DNA of 35,315 nt from Leptospirales bacterium (GTDB lineage Bacteria; Spirochaetota; Leptospiria; Leptospirales; Leptonemataceae). The stretch lies in contig JAEUSB010000016.1 in NCBI GenBank assembly GCA_016788865.1, positions 1 through 35,315 on the forward strand, in the 5' to 3' direction. A program made the translations under genes and the position numbers. Positions 29,832 to 35,315 of the stretch are shown one piece after another; the stretch's first letter is position 1, and each line of letters starts with the position of its first letter. A model generated the notes under the pieces. It ran no database searches, was not told the DNA's origin, and saw only the letters and a program-made list of their open reading frames with translations.

Positions 29832-30426
29832 CCTCATTCTTCTCGTAACCGAAGGAGCAGCTGACATGGGGCGCTATGCCTGGTTGGAACTCAAGGAGAT
29901 ATCGGCAAAAGCCAGTGCGACATTGTTGGAAGAGGGAAAACCTGAGGGCTTCTACGGTCCAATGCGCGCTGCGGATCGAGATCCCAGGACAGCCTGGTGC
30001 GTTCATGATGGCCCCGGAGAATCGATAGAATTCACATTCAGCAGGACTCCCGCGAAATCAATCTTTGTCCTGGGAGGTGTGATGGTCAGCAAAGATCTGT
30101 ACTATGCGAACAATCGAGTCAAGGATTATGAGCTGGCAATCACGACTACAACCGGTCGAGAGATAGTGCATAAGGGGCGACTAAAGGACGGAGCCTGTAG
30201 AGCAGGGCTGCATATCGGAGAAGATCCGTGCTTCGTCAGCTCATATGACGGCAATATGGAGGATACAGAAATAGCCCTGAATGCATCCCTGTGCATCAAG
30301 AAGGTTCGTTTTCGCATTGTGAGCATATATCCCGGATCCAGGTACAACGATACGTGCATTTCGGAAGTATTCGTTGGCGGAGACAGGCGATGGGGTGACA
30401 CGCTTGGGTATCCCGGTTGCAAATAA
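29794..30426 (+). CDS. secreted protein with NADase-type glycan-binding domain
   Basis: A 210-residue exported protein. A signal peptide (MTKIQARNTIGFILILLVTEGAA) precedes a domain of the NADase-type glycan-binding (F5/8-like) family. Its pattern runs AADRDPRTAWCVHDGPGE, then SKDLYYANNRVKDYELAI, SLCIKKVRFRIVSIYPGSR and DTCISEVFVGG. The cysteines at WCVHDG, GACRAG, DPCFVSS and SLCIKK may pair. These domains bind carbohydrates and are common in spirochaete secreted proteins. The ATG at 29794 follows AGGAG by 5 nt. The 5' 38 nt overlap the divergent lipoprotein gene. The gene ends 17 nt before a junction element. Confidence 0.85.
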   Translation: MTKIQARNTIGFILILLVTEGAADMGRYAWLELKEISAKASATLLEEGKPEGFYGPMRAADRDPRTAWCVHDGPGESIEFTFSRTPAKSIFVLGGVMVSKDLYYANNRVKDYELAITTTTGREIVHKGRLKDGACRAGLHIGEDPCFVSSYDGNMEDTEIALNASLCIKKVRFRIVSIYPGSRYNDTCISEVFVGGDRRWGDTLGYPGCK

Positions 30427-30441
30427 CCTGCGCGGGCAAAC

Positions 30442-30476
30442 TTCGCATAACGTCTGTTACTTGATTGGTATGCGAA
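30442..30476 (-). repeat. two-armed cassette-junction element
   Basis: TTCGCATAACG (30442-30452) and GTATGCGAA (30468-30476) are inverted arms with a spacer containing GTTACTTG. It separates the plus-strand glycan-binding gene (stop 30426) from the minus-strand gene ending at 30485, and keeps the array's orientation despite the convergent gene on its left. Confidence 0.83.
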
Positions 30477-30484
30477 CCGCGGCG

Positions 30485-30994
30485 TCAGGGTTCTGTTTGG
30501 AGCCCGACCACTAGCAGGGTTGCTTCCCGTTCGGCCGTGCCGACCAATCCGAAGAGTGCAAACAAGTCTACTGCTGTTCCTGGCTTTATCGTTCGGAGGT
30601 AGGGCTCAAAGGGGGATTGCAAGAGAAAACATATCTTAACGTCACTGTCAGCCACGCAGAATTCGTGGGTGAAAAGTGCCAAATGCTTTTGCGATCCCGT
30701 AGTCATTTGTAGAAAGGCTCCGGCACCGCTTTTGTTGATTTCGGAAATGGGTGACAGTGTCTGGGGCCATTTCAGACGAACGCGGATTCGATCCTGCAAC
30801 AGGCTGAGCCCGGGGTCCTTCTGATGCTCCGCGACCAATTGGTTTGTTTGCTCGGCAATTTGAGTGATGGCTACCGGTCGAAATTGAGGAGCATTTGGCG
30901 GAGTGAATTTGGAGGGCTCAGACTGCAGGGCGTGAGTTAGAGCGATAATCAAAGCGATTGCGAAACACCGGATAGTTCTCAATTGAAACCTCAT
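30485..30994 (-). CDS. secreted hypothetical protein
   Basis: A 169-residue exported protein with a signal peptide (MRFQLRTIRCFAIALIIALTHA), then a low-complexity linker (SKFTPPNAPQFRPVAITQIAEQ). A domain of unknown type follows, including LKWPQTLSPISEINKSGAGAF, HEFCVADSDVKICFLLQS and TAVDLFALFGLVGTAEREATLLVVG. Two cysteines could pair. The ATG at 30994 lies 51 nt from the junction core at 31045. Single-gene cassette of about 0.6 kb, the shortest clean example in the window. Confidence 0.72.
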   Translation of the reverse strand: MRFQLRTIRCFAIALIIALTHALQSEPSKFTPPNAPQFRPVAITQIAEQTNQLVAEHQKDPGLSLLQDRIRVRLKWPQTLSPISEINKSGAGAFLQMTTGSQKHLALFTHEFCVADSDVKICFLLQSPFEPYLRTIKPGTAVDLFALFGLVGTAEREATLLVVGLQTEP

Positions 30995-31042
30995 TTATGC
31001 TATTTTTGCGAAAGGGGTCTGTGGAAGATTCTGAGGAGTTAT

Positions 31043-31075
31043 TTCGTCTAACGTTGCAATATTAGTTATGCGACG
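31043..31075 (-). repeat. two-armed cassette-junction element overlapping a stop codon
   Basis: TTCGTCTAACG (31043-31053) and GTTATGCGAC (31065-31074) are inverted arms with an 11-bp spacer. In gene direction they read GCATAAC and GTTAGAC, a close RYYYAAC box and a perfect GTTRRRY box. The DUF4274 gene's stop TAA and its last Ser-His-Asn codons lie in the second arm. Confidence 0.83.
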
Positions 31076-31367
31076 TGATCTGCCGTTGAAGTCCCGCCAT
31101 CCAATAGATCATCAATACGGTAGCCCTATCGATCAGGGGATGTTCGAGCACCGATTCAAGGGTTTCTGTTCCCGTGTCCCAGTTGAAATGGCGAGAAGAA
31201 TAGTGAAGCTCGGCAGCCGATTCAATCTCGGACGAAGCTTGTACAGGATTCGCCTGCGTTGTCACAGTATCTTCACTTCGTTCCTCGTCCAGGGCGAGCC
31301 ACGCGTCTTCAAGGAGATAGCTGAGTCTTGCCTTCTGGGCCTCAGTAAAATTGTCAGGTATGGCCAA
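31062..31367 (-). CDS. DUF4274-like protein
   Basis: A 101-residue protein whose second half fits the DUF4274 signature: ELHYSSRHFNWDTGTETLESVLEHPLIDRATVLMIYWMAG. Families with this fold are often immunity-like in Gram-negative bacteria, and no partner toxin is nearby. The start is TTG at 31367, with AGGGAAAC about 6 nt upstream. It lies 16 nt after the stop of the upstream gene, so it is likely co-transcribed. The last codons, Ser-His-Asn and the TAA stop, are part of the junction element. Confidence 0.85.
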   Translation of the reverse strand: MAIPDNFTEAQKARLSYLLEDAWLALDEERSEDTVTTQANPVQASSEIESAAELHYSSRHFNWDTGTETLESVLEHPLIDRATVLMIYWMAGLQRQITSHN

Positions 31368-31383
31368 AAAGTTTCCCTGCGGA

Positions 31384-32154
31384 TTATTGCGTATAGCTTA
31401 CAATACGGGCGCGAAATGTGCGATTTGAATGATCCACATCTAATACTTCTACTCTAACTCTTTGGCCCTGAGTGAGCCCGTCGAAGGTCTCGAGAAGTGG
31501 CCGGTAATGGAGCGGACCGGCTTCAGCCAGAACCAGACTGCCATTTGATTTTCTCACTTGCGATGAGATGAGCATGCCGGGTAGAGGTCCAACATGGCGT
31601 GGCAAATCCGGAAAAAGAAAATCGCCAGAGGATATCAGTTGCAGCTGCTCTTCGGTTGGTGGGTTCAGTTTCGACGTTGAAAGCTCAATTTGAATTACAA
31701 TATCAACCGGTACGTCGGATGATTTGTTTTCCGTGCCTGACCAATAACCATTGCTAGCCCGGTCGATCCAGTAAACTGTGACCGCATAGTCTCCGGCGAG
31801 AATGGGAAAACAGGAGGATAGGGTTTCAATTCCGAGGCCGGCTCCCGGAACTTCCTCTCCGGCTCCAGTAAATAACTCTCCAGATTTTACCTTGAGTGCG
31901 AACGGGCCGAGCTTGTTGCGGGCATAGGCCTTCTCGTTTGCCGCAAGTTCTTGATTGGTGATGCGGACTTGATAAGCGCCATCTGAACCCAAATCAAGGA
32001 GTAGAAGTCTGCCCTCTATTACTTCAGGAAGCTCTGCGAACTTGTAAGTCCACCAATCGGGGGCCGCATCGTTAATACGATGTGCCAAAAGTTCTGGATC
32101 AAATAGCGCCAGCGTAGCCGTATCAGTAGCAAAGGAAATCAGTTTGTCAATCAT
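31384..32154 (-). CDS. hypothetical protein, 256 residues
   Basis: A soluble protein that I do not recognise. The N-terminal half has a helix and strand pattern (LISFATDTATLALFDPELLAHRINDA, EGRLLLLDLGSDGAYQVRITNQ). The central part contains LSSCFPILAGDYAVTVYWIDRASNGYWSG, and the C-terminal third is a beta domain with VRVEVLDVDHSNRTFRARIVS. No catalytic motif is visible. The ATG at 32154 lies 15 nt from the junction core at 32169, and its stop is 16 nt from the DUF4274 start, so these two form one cassette. Confidence 0.68.
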   Translation of the reverse strand: MIDKLISFATDTATLALFDPELLAHRINDAAPDWWTYKFAELPEVIEGRLLLLDLGSDGAYQVRITNQELAANEKAYARNKLGPFALKVKSGELFTGAGEEVPGAGLGIETLSSCFPILAGDYAVTVYWIDRASNGYWSGTENKSSDVPVDIVIQIELSTSKLNPPTEEQLQLISSGDFLFPDLPRHVGPLPGMLISSQVRKSNGSLVLAEAGPLHYRPLLETFDGLTQGQRVRVEVLDVDHSNRTFRARIVSYTQ

Positions 32155-32166
32155 GGATTATGGAAT

Positions 32167-32198
32167 ATCGCCTAACGTGCGGCATTGTTGTTATGGGA
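32167..32198 (-). repeat. two-armed cassette-junction element
   Basis: CGCCTAACG (32169-32177) and GTTATGGGAGG (32190-32200) are inverted arms with a spacer of 12 bp. In gene direction the core is GTTAGGC, an exact GTTRRRY box of the type used by classic integron cassettes. It lies 15 nt from the next start codon. Confidence 0.8.
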
Positions 32199-32500
32199 GG
32201 TTCTGCCCGTCCGGTCTGGAATGATCGCTGGCCAATCGCAAGGCGGCATTCTCATCCACTGCAAACCGGGGGGAGTATCCTTCCACCCAGTGCAGAGATT
32301 CGAAGAATTGCAGAATAAGGGTGGTGCCGCGGTTGTGAGAAACTCTCGAAACTCGAGGGCATTGGAGAGATCAATGGCGCCAGATAATCTGACAACGGTA
32401 ACCCTTGTTTTGAATCAGCACTGAAATTGGAATTGTAAAAGAGCAAGGTGAAGGCCAGGATTTCTAAAGTTCCGCGGCTAACAAAAGTTGGACGCTTGTT
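32199..32500. other. stretch of 300 nt without a convincing gene
   Basis: Between the element at 32167 and the gene ending at 32501 only weak frames exist: a 64-codon minus-strand frame from TTG 32446 with no ribosome binding site, and an overlapping plus-strand frame. Neither has recognisable domain features. It may be a decayed cassette, as the following genes are intact. No strong promoter or terminator is seen. Confidence 0.4.
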
Positions 32501-32989
32501 TCAATGATGCTTTTCTAAGGATATGAGGCGTTCGTCAAGCTTTGGCCATGAGTAGGCAAGATAACCGTATTCGTCTTGCAGATCGGCCAGGTTAAAAGTT
32601 GGCTTCTCTATGAGATGGCTTTTTACCTCTCCTTTCCAGAGCCTAATGGCGTCTGCTGGTGAGTACCAATCAAGCGGATCGCCGATATTCGCCACCACAA
32701 ACGAAACTGAACCCGAGCGCAGCTGCGTTTTGATAGCCTCCCTTGTGAGGAGATCTGTAGAGCGATGAGTAGAACCGTTCAGTTCGCGGAGTGGTAACGA
32801 GGTGACAATTGGCTCCCTGTTTGTTTTTCGGACCTCCAGTTCCAGCCTACGACGCAAGCGCCAGAGTTGAAAGTGGTCAGGTGAACCTTGAAATGACACA
32901 GCGACATCGGTGGGGATATGACACATACGGACCGTATCTCCTCGGTCTGTTCGGAGATATTCAATTCTGATTTGATTGTCGGTGATCAT
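32501..32989 (-). CDS. hypothetical protein
   Basis: A 162-residue soluble protein without a recognised family. It begins with beta strands (IRIEYLRTDRGDTVRMCHIPTDVAVSFQG), then a basic helix (LWRLRRRLELEVRKTN). The last part, including LQDEYGYLAYSWPKLDERLISLEKHH, is helical. ATG at 32989 overlaps the 3' end of the upstream gene by 29 nt, so translation is coupled, and the two are likely one co-transferred unit. An immunity-like pair is possible. Confidence 0.65.
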   Translation of the reverse strand: MITDNQIRIEYLRTDRGDTVRMCHIPTDVAVSFQGSPDHFQLWRLRRRLELEVRKTNREPIVTSLPLRELNGSTHRSTDLLTREAIKTQLRSGSVSFVVANIGDPLDWYSPADAIRLWKGEVKSHLIEKPTFNLADLQDEYGYLAYSWPKLDERLISLEKHH

Positions 32990-33542
32990 CTTGAAAATTC
33001 GCGCTTGTTCCCTTTTCGCGGACTTCCGCTTCAGTGTCCTTCAACAGCTCAACAAGACGAAGCAAGGACCGATCCGTTGGATTTGCAAAAAGCAGGAATC
33101 CGGAAAGGGTCATCGTCTCGGACAGGAAAGCGTAGAGTGTGCCGTCCAACGATACATGCCATTCCGGGCTGTTCCATGGAAGTTCGGCGAGCGATCCTGT
33201 CAGCGGATCATCTGGCTTTCGTTCTGAATCAAACATTTGAATATCGAACGGAGTGATCGAGTTTCTCTCGAAGGCAGCAATGGCTGTGCGCCGTAAAGGG
33301 CTAAGCTCTTTGTGCTCGCGGACTCGTCTGGAGACATCGAATGTAATTACCGCGCGGTGATCAGAAAAGGAAGGCATCAAGAGTCCGATCCAGGTCGCTG
33401 CGACCTCCGATTCACCGGTCTTCCAGTTGCGATGATCTCGCGACACATGCCGACCGGCTCTGAAATCATCAAAGCCGATAGCCGCGGCTAGAGCTTCAGC
33501 CCTTCCAAAAGATTGTACCAGAAGTTCTAGATGAGGGTTCAT
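32961..33542 (-). CDS. hypothetical protein
   Basis: A 193-residue soluble protein, not recognised. It has an alpha/beta central part (TWIGLLMPSFSDHRAVITFDVSRRV), and a C-terminal region (PWNSPEWHVSLDGTLYAFLSETMTLSGFLLFANP, then SLLRLVELLKDTEAEVREKG). ATG at 33542 lies 25 nt from the exact junction core at 33567, with a purine-rich GAAGAAATC upstream. The gene overlaps the start of the next gene by 29 nt. No signal peptide. Confidence 0.66.
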   Translation of the reverse strand: MNPHLELLVQSFGRAEALAAAIGFDDFRAGRHVSRDHRNWKTGESEVAATWIGLLMPSFSDHRAVITFDVSRRVREHKELSPLRRTAIAAFERNSITPFDIQMFDSERKPDDPLTGSLAELPWNSPEWHVSLDGTLYAFLSETMTLSGFLLFANPTDRSLLRLVELLKDTEAEVREKGTSANFQDDHRQSNQN

Positions 33543-33564
33543 GACGATTTCTTCGCGCCTGAAG

Positions 33565-33590
33565 TTCGCATAACGTATAGTTATACGTCG
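33565..33590 (-). repeat. two-armed cassette-junction element, shortest copy
   Basis: TTCGCATAACG (33565-33575) and GTTATACG (33580-33587) leave a spacer of only 4 bp between the arms, the shortest in the array. It lies 25 nt from the next start codon. The 3' flank of the lipoprotein gene (33588-33703) is a GC-rich non-coding stretch of about 115 nt. Confidence 0.78.
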
Positions 33591-33703
33591 TTACCGCCGC
33601 CTTGAAGCGCCGCGGTGCGGCCTTGCGCAAATCAGTTGCGGGACCCGATGCTGGCTCCGAGAGTCGGGAGGCAAGCCGGGAGATCATTGAGCTCCGTGGT
33701 AGT

Positions 33704-34183
33704 CTACTTCTTGTTTTCTGTGACTTTGATTAAGCCGACCCACATAACCCTGAGACCTTCTGGTCCGGGCTCTTCTTTCGCGATTTTCACATTGCCGATG
33801 GCGAGGATCATGTCCTGGCCGGACTTAAAGCCCGTGAATTTTAGCCCGTCTTGCATAGGTTGCAACGTTGTTGAATCCAGAGTGTGACGGTAGCTATTCC
33901 CGTCGAAATCCGCGGCATAAATCTCGTCTTTGGACACGACTAGCTGCATTAGATTCGGCTTTTGTATCTTGAGGTCGGCGTCCGGTAGGAAAGTGAACCG
34001 GGTAGTATCAATGACGAGCCCAGAGGCTGGTGCAATCTCGTAGGGGGCTGCCGTCGCTTTGCCAGGGCGTTCGACTTGATAATGGGCTTCATCTATCAGA
34101 ATCGTGGGATAGCGAGGAGAGCATTGTAGGGCCAACGTGCTGATTGCAGCGAAAGACAGAATCGTGAGACATTTCCCGTGCAT
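33704..34183 (-). CDS. putative lipoprotein
   Basis: A 159-residue exported protein whose N terminus (CLTILSFAAISTLALQC) ends with an LQC lipobox, so it is lipid-anchored at Cys21. The mature domain is beta-rich (YPTILIDEAHYQVERPGK, GLVIDTTRFTFLPDADLKI, MQLVVSKDEIYAADFDG) and ends with RVMWVGLIKVTENKK. No family is recognised. ATG at 34183 gives this signal sequence. A GC-rich stretch follows the stop before the next junction element. Confidence 0.7.
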   Translation of the reverse strand: MHGKCLTILSFAAISTLALQCSPRYPTILIDEAHYQVERPGKATAAPYEIAPASGLVIDTTRFTFLPDADLKIQKPNLMQLVVSKDEIYAADFDGNSYRHTLDSTTLQPMQDGLKFTGFKSGQDMILAIGNVKIAKEEPGPEGLRVMWVGLIKVTENKK

Positions 34184-34217
34184 ATTTGTTTCTCCGGTTT
34201 ATGGGGAGCGCCCCAGG

Positions 34218-34997
34218 TTAAGTGGAAAGAATTTCCGAAAGCCGTTCCGGAGTCCAGCCAACAATATCAGATACTTGACCGTCACCAATCTCAACGATAC
34301 GATTCTTTCCGGTTTTTGTGCGGACAAGATCGACAGAAAAGAATTGAGATGGGATTACACTTGCGGCGAACTTTACTTCCTCCGGGACTTGAGCCGTGGC
34401 ATCGCTAGCGTATCCAACCTGCTTCCAGACGAAAAATCTCTGCTCTGATTCAGGAATAATATCCTCTACTTTGCGAATACAGAGGCCACCCTCCACGGTG
34501 CCACGAAATTTCTTCATCTCCGAGATGAGCTCGGTGATCTTGTCCGGCGAATCGATGATCGAGCCTACAGAAGTCTTAAGAGATTTCACAAAGTCCTTTA
34601 TAAAGAAACGGTCCCATGATAGATTCCGCAAAGTAGTTTCGGCCTGTTCTAAATCCACGAGGATGACTGTTTCCGGTGTGAGTTCCCTGAGCAGGGGATA
34701 CCATTGGGGAAGGTGATGCGCCGCGCGATACTGTTCAGAGGAGGTGAATGGCGTGGCACCTGCCGATTCTATAGCTGCAAGCAAGGTTTGATATTTATCC
34801 AAAGATAACATCCAACCACGGAACAGTGTGGCCGAAGGAGAAAGTTTGGGAAGGAATCGACTTTTTGAGGTCAGACCTTCAAAATCCAGGGTATGCACTG
34901 AAAAGCCCGAGCGAGCAAAAGCTGTGGCTTGACTCTGGAAGGCCTCATCAGGTCTATTTTTTTCAAAGAAATCCGCTGGAAGAACAATTTGATTCAT
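34218..34997 (-). CDS. ATP-grasp domain protein (DUF4343-like)
   Basis: A 259-residue ATP-grasp protein. The pattern follows the DUF4343 type: FRGWMLSLDKYQTLLAAIESAGATPFTSSEQYRAAHHLPQWYP, then PETVILVD, WDRFFIKDFVKSL with the Lys that contacts ATP, EGGLCIRK, and the C-terminal VEIGDGQVSDIVGW. ATP-grasp enzymes join carboxylates to amines through acyl-phosphate intermediates. The DUF4343 group is often carried by phages, and substrates are unknown. The ATG at 34997 has AGGG 6 nt upstream and lies about 40 nt from the element near 35040. Confidence 0.85.
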   Translation of the reverse strand: MNQIVLPADFFEKNRPDEAFQSQATAFARSGFSVHTLDFEGLTSKSRFLPKLSPSATLFRGWMLSLDKYQTLLAAIESAGATPFTSSEQYRAAHHLPQWYPLLRELTPETVILVDLEQAETTLRNLSWDRFFIKDFVKSLKTSVGSIIDSPDKITELISEMKKFRGTVEGGLCIRKVEDIIPESEQRFFVWKQVGYASDATAQVPEEVKFAASVIPSQFFSVDLVRTKTGKNRIVEIGDGQVSDIVGWTPERLSEILST

Positions 34998-35031
34998 ATG
35001 ATACCCTGGGCGCTCCGGTGAATGTGCCAGC

Positions 35032-35060
35032 GTTCCGTTACGGCTGTTGTTATGCTTCGC
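35032..35060 (-). repeat. cassette-junction element with conserved second arm
   Basis: GTTATGC at 35049-35055 followed by TTCG matches the second arm. The first arm is eroded (GCGTTCC), but the internal GTTAC at 35037-35041 is kept. It lies between the partial gene ending at 35080 and the ATP-grasp start at 34997, and is the rightmost element in the window. Confidence 0.55.
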
Positions 35061-35079
35061 GCCCGAGAAACTGCAAAGC

Positions 35080-35315
35080 CTATTTGGACGATTTCTTGTT
35101 TAGCTCGTCCGCCGTTTCGCATCCGAGTTTGTTTCCGACCCATGTAGCGTGCGAGTTTAGTTGTTCTGCGGAACCGGCCAGGACGATTGTTCCGGATTTG
35201 GCCTCGATGACCCGAAAGGAAGCGGTCCGTAAGAAGCGATCCCAGAGGACGCGCTCAGTTCTACCGGTGCCAAAGATGAGATAGTCTGCATTCAGTGCGC
35301 TGGCCATTGCGGTTA
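35080..35315 (-). CDS. 3' part of a CsgG/LpoB/FlgO-like lipoprotein gene (partial)
   Basis: The last 78 or so codons of a gene that runs off the right edge. The frame stays open beyond ATG 35307 to the window end, so the true start is outside. The segment ALNADYLIFGTG, then RFLRTASFRVIEAKSGTIVLAGSAEQ, follows the ADYLI.G...RVIDAKTG pattern of the penicillin-binding-protein-activator LpoB/FlgO/CsgG group of outer-membrane-associated lipoproteins. Only about a third of such a protein is visible, and the assignment is tentative. Confidence 0.5.
   Translation of the reverse strand, partial: TAMASALNADYLIFGTGRTERVLWDRFLRTASFRVIEAKSGTIVLAGSAEQLNSHATWVGNKLGCETADELNKKSSK

Noticed and set aside
33496..33687. 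63-codon minus-strand frame across the element at 33565
   Set aside because: It overlaps the true gene starting at 33542 and the element, with low-complexity basic sequence and no ribosome binding site.
3475..35060. CRISPR array interpretation of the repeats
   Set aside because: The repeats are separated by 0.6-7 kb of coding sequence, so they are not regularly spaced short repeats with spacers.
3475..35060. Intrinsic terminators as the sole explanation
   Set aside because: Although the elements form hairpins, no T-run follows, and the conserved part is one arm with a fixed orientation beyond stem needs.
1..35315. tRNA, rRNA or phage structural genes
   Set aside because: None seen on either strand by inspection. 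No terminase, capsid or integrase-type protein is among the frames.

Overview
The window looks like a chromosomal integron-type gene-cassette array, probably from a spirochaete of the Leptospirales type. That placement is an inference with low to moderate confidence. It rests on the many short lipoproteins with relaxed lipoboxes (ending such as LQC, AAFAC, HVSC, ILGC), the NADase-type glycan-binding protein, and the moderate GC content. There is no rRNA, tRNA or taxonomic marker gene to confirm it.

Almost every gene is small, unrelated to its neighbours and on the minus strand. Between genes, or between pairs of genes, sits a recurrent short element. Its best-conserved part is CGCATAACG on the plus strand (CGTTATGCG in the gene direction). 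Eleven exact copies and about eight variants of this 9-mer were found, all in the same orientation. At the better-preserved sites a second, inverted arm (GTTATGCG or close to it) follows 4 to 19 bp later. The arms match the RYYYAAC and GTTRRRY core boxes of integron attC sites. The whole element is only about 25-38 bp, however, well below the usual attC minimum of about 57 bp, and no inner L boxes are evident. The next minus-strand start codon usually lies 8-50 nt after the conserved arm, as in integron cassettes. No integrase is in the window. By integron convention it should lie beyond the right-hand edge. In agreement, elements from about 21 kb rightwards mostly keep both arms, while those on the left mostly keep only one.

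Layout in gene direction, from the right edge. 35.3-33.7 kb: a partial CsgG/LpoB-like gene, an ATP-grasp protein and a lipoprotein. 33.5-31.0 kb: two overlapping unknown genes, an unknown 256-residue protein and a DUF4274 protein. 31.0-27.1 kb: secreted proteins, a plus-strand NADase-type glycan-binding protein, an immunity-like protein and a zinc-ribbon protein. 27.0-24.0 kb: small unknown proteins, a TPM-domain protein, membrane proteins and a signal-peptidase-like protein lacking its catalytic lysine. 24.0-17.4 kb: lipoproteins, a CPBP protease, a rhomboid protease and small membrane proteins. 17.4-14.5 kb: a class C beta-lactamase-fold serine hydrolase and a plus-strand ArsR-SRPBCC operon with its own promoter. 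14.4-8.8 kb: unknown proteins, an Imm35-like protein, a DUF4291 protein and a plus-strand phytanoyl-CoA dioxygenase-like gene. 8.7-0 kb: KptA with a flavodoxin-fold oxidoreductase, a DUF600-like protein, a DUF1272 zinc protein, membrane proteins, a DUF5071 protein, a frameshifted isoprenylcysteine methyltransferase-like gene, an RlaP-type nucleotidyltransferase and a VOC-domain protein.

The genes do not form one pathway. The unifying principle is the array. Three loose themes recur: immunity-like proteins without visible toxins, secreted or membrane proteins, and RNA-repair-associated enzymes (KptA, RlaP-type).
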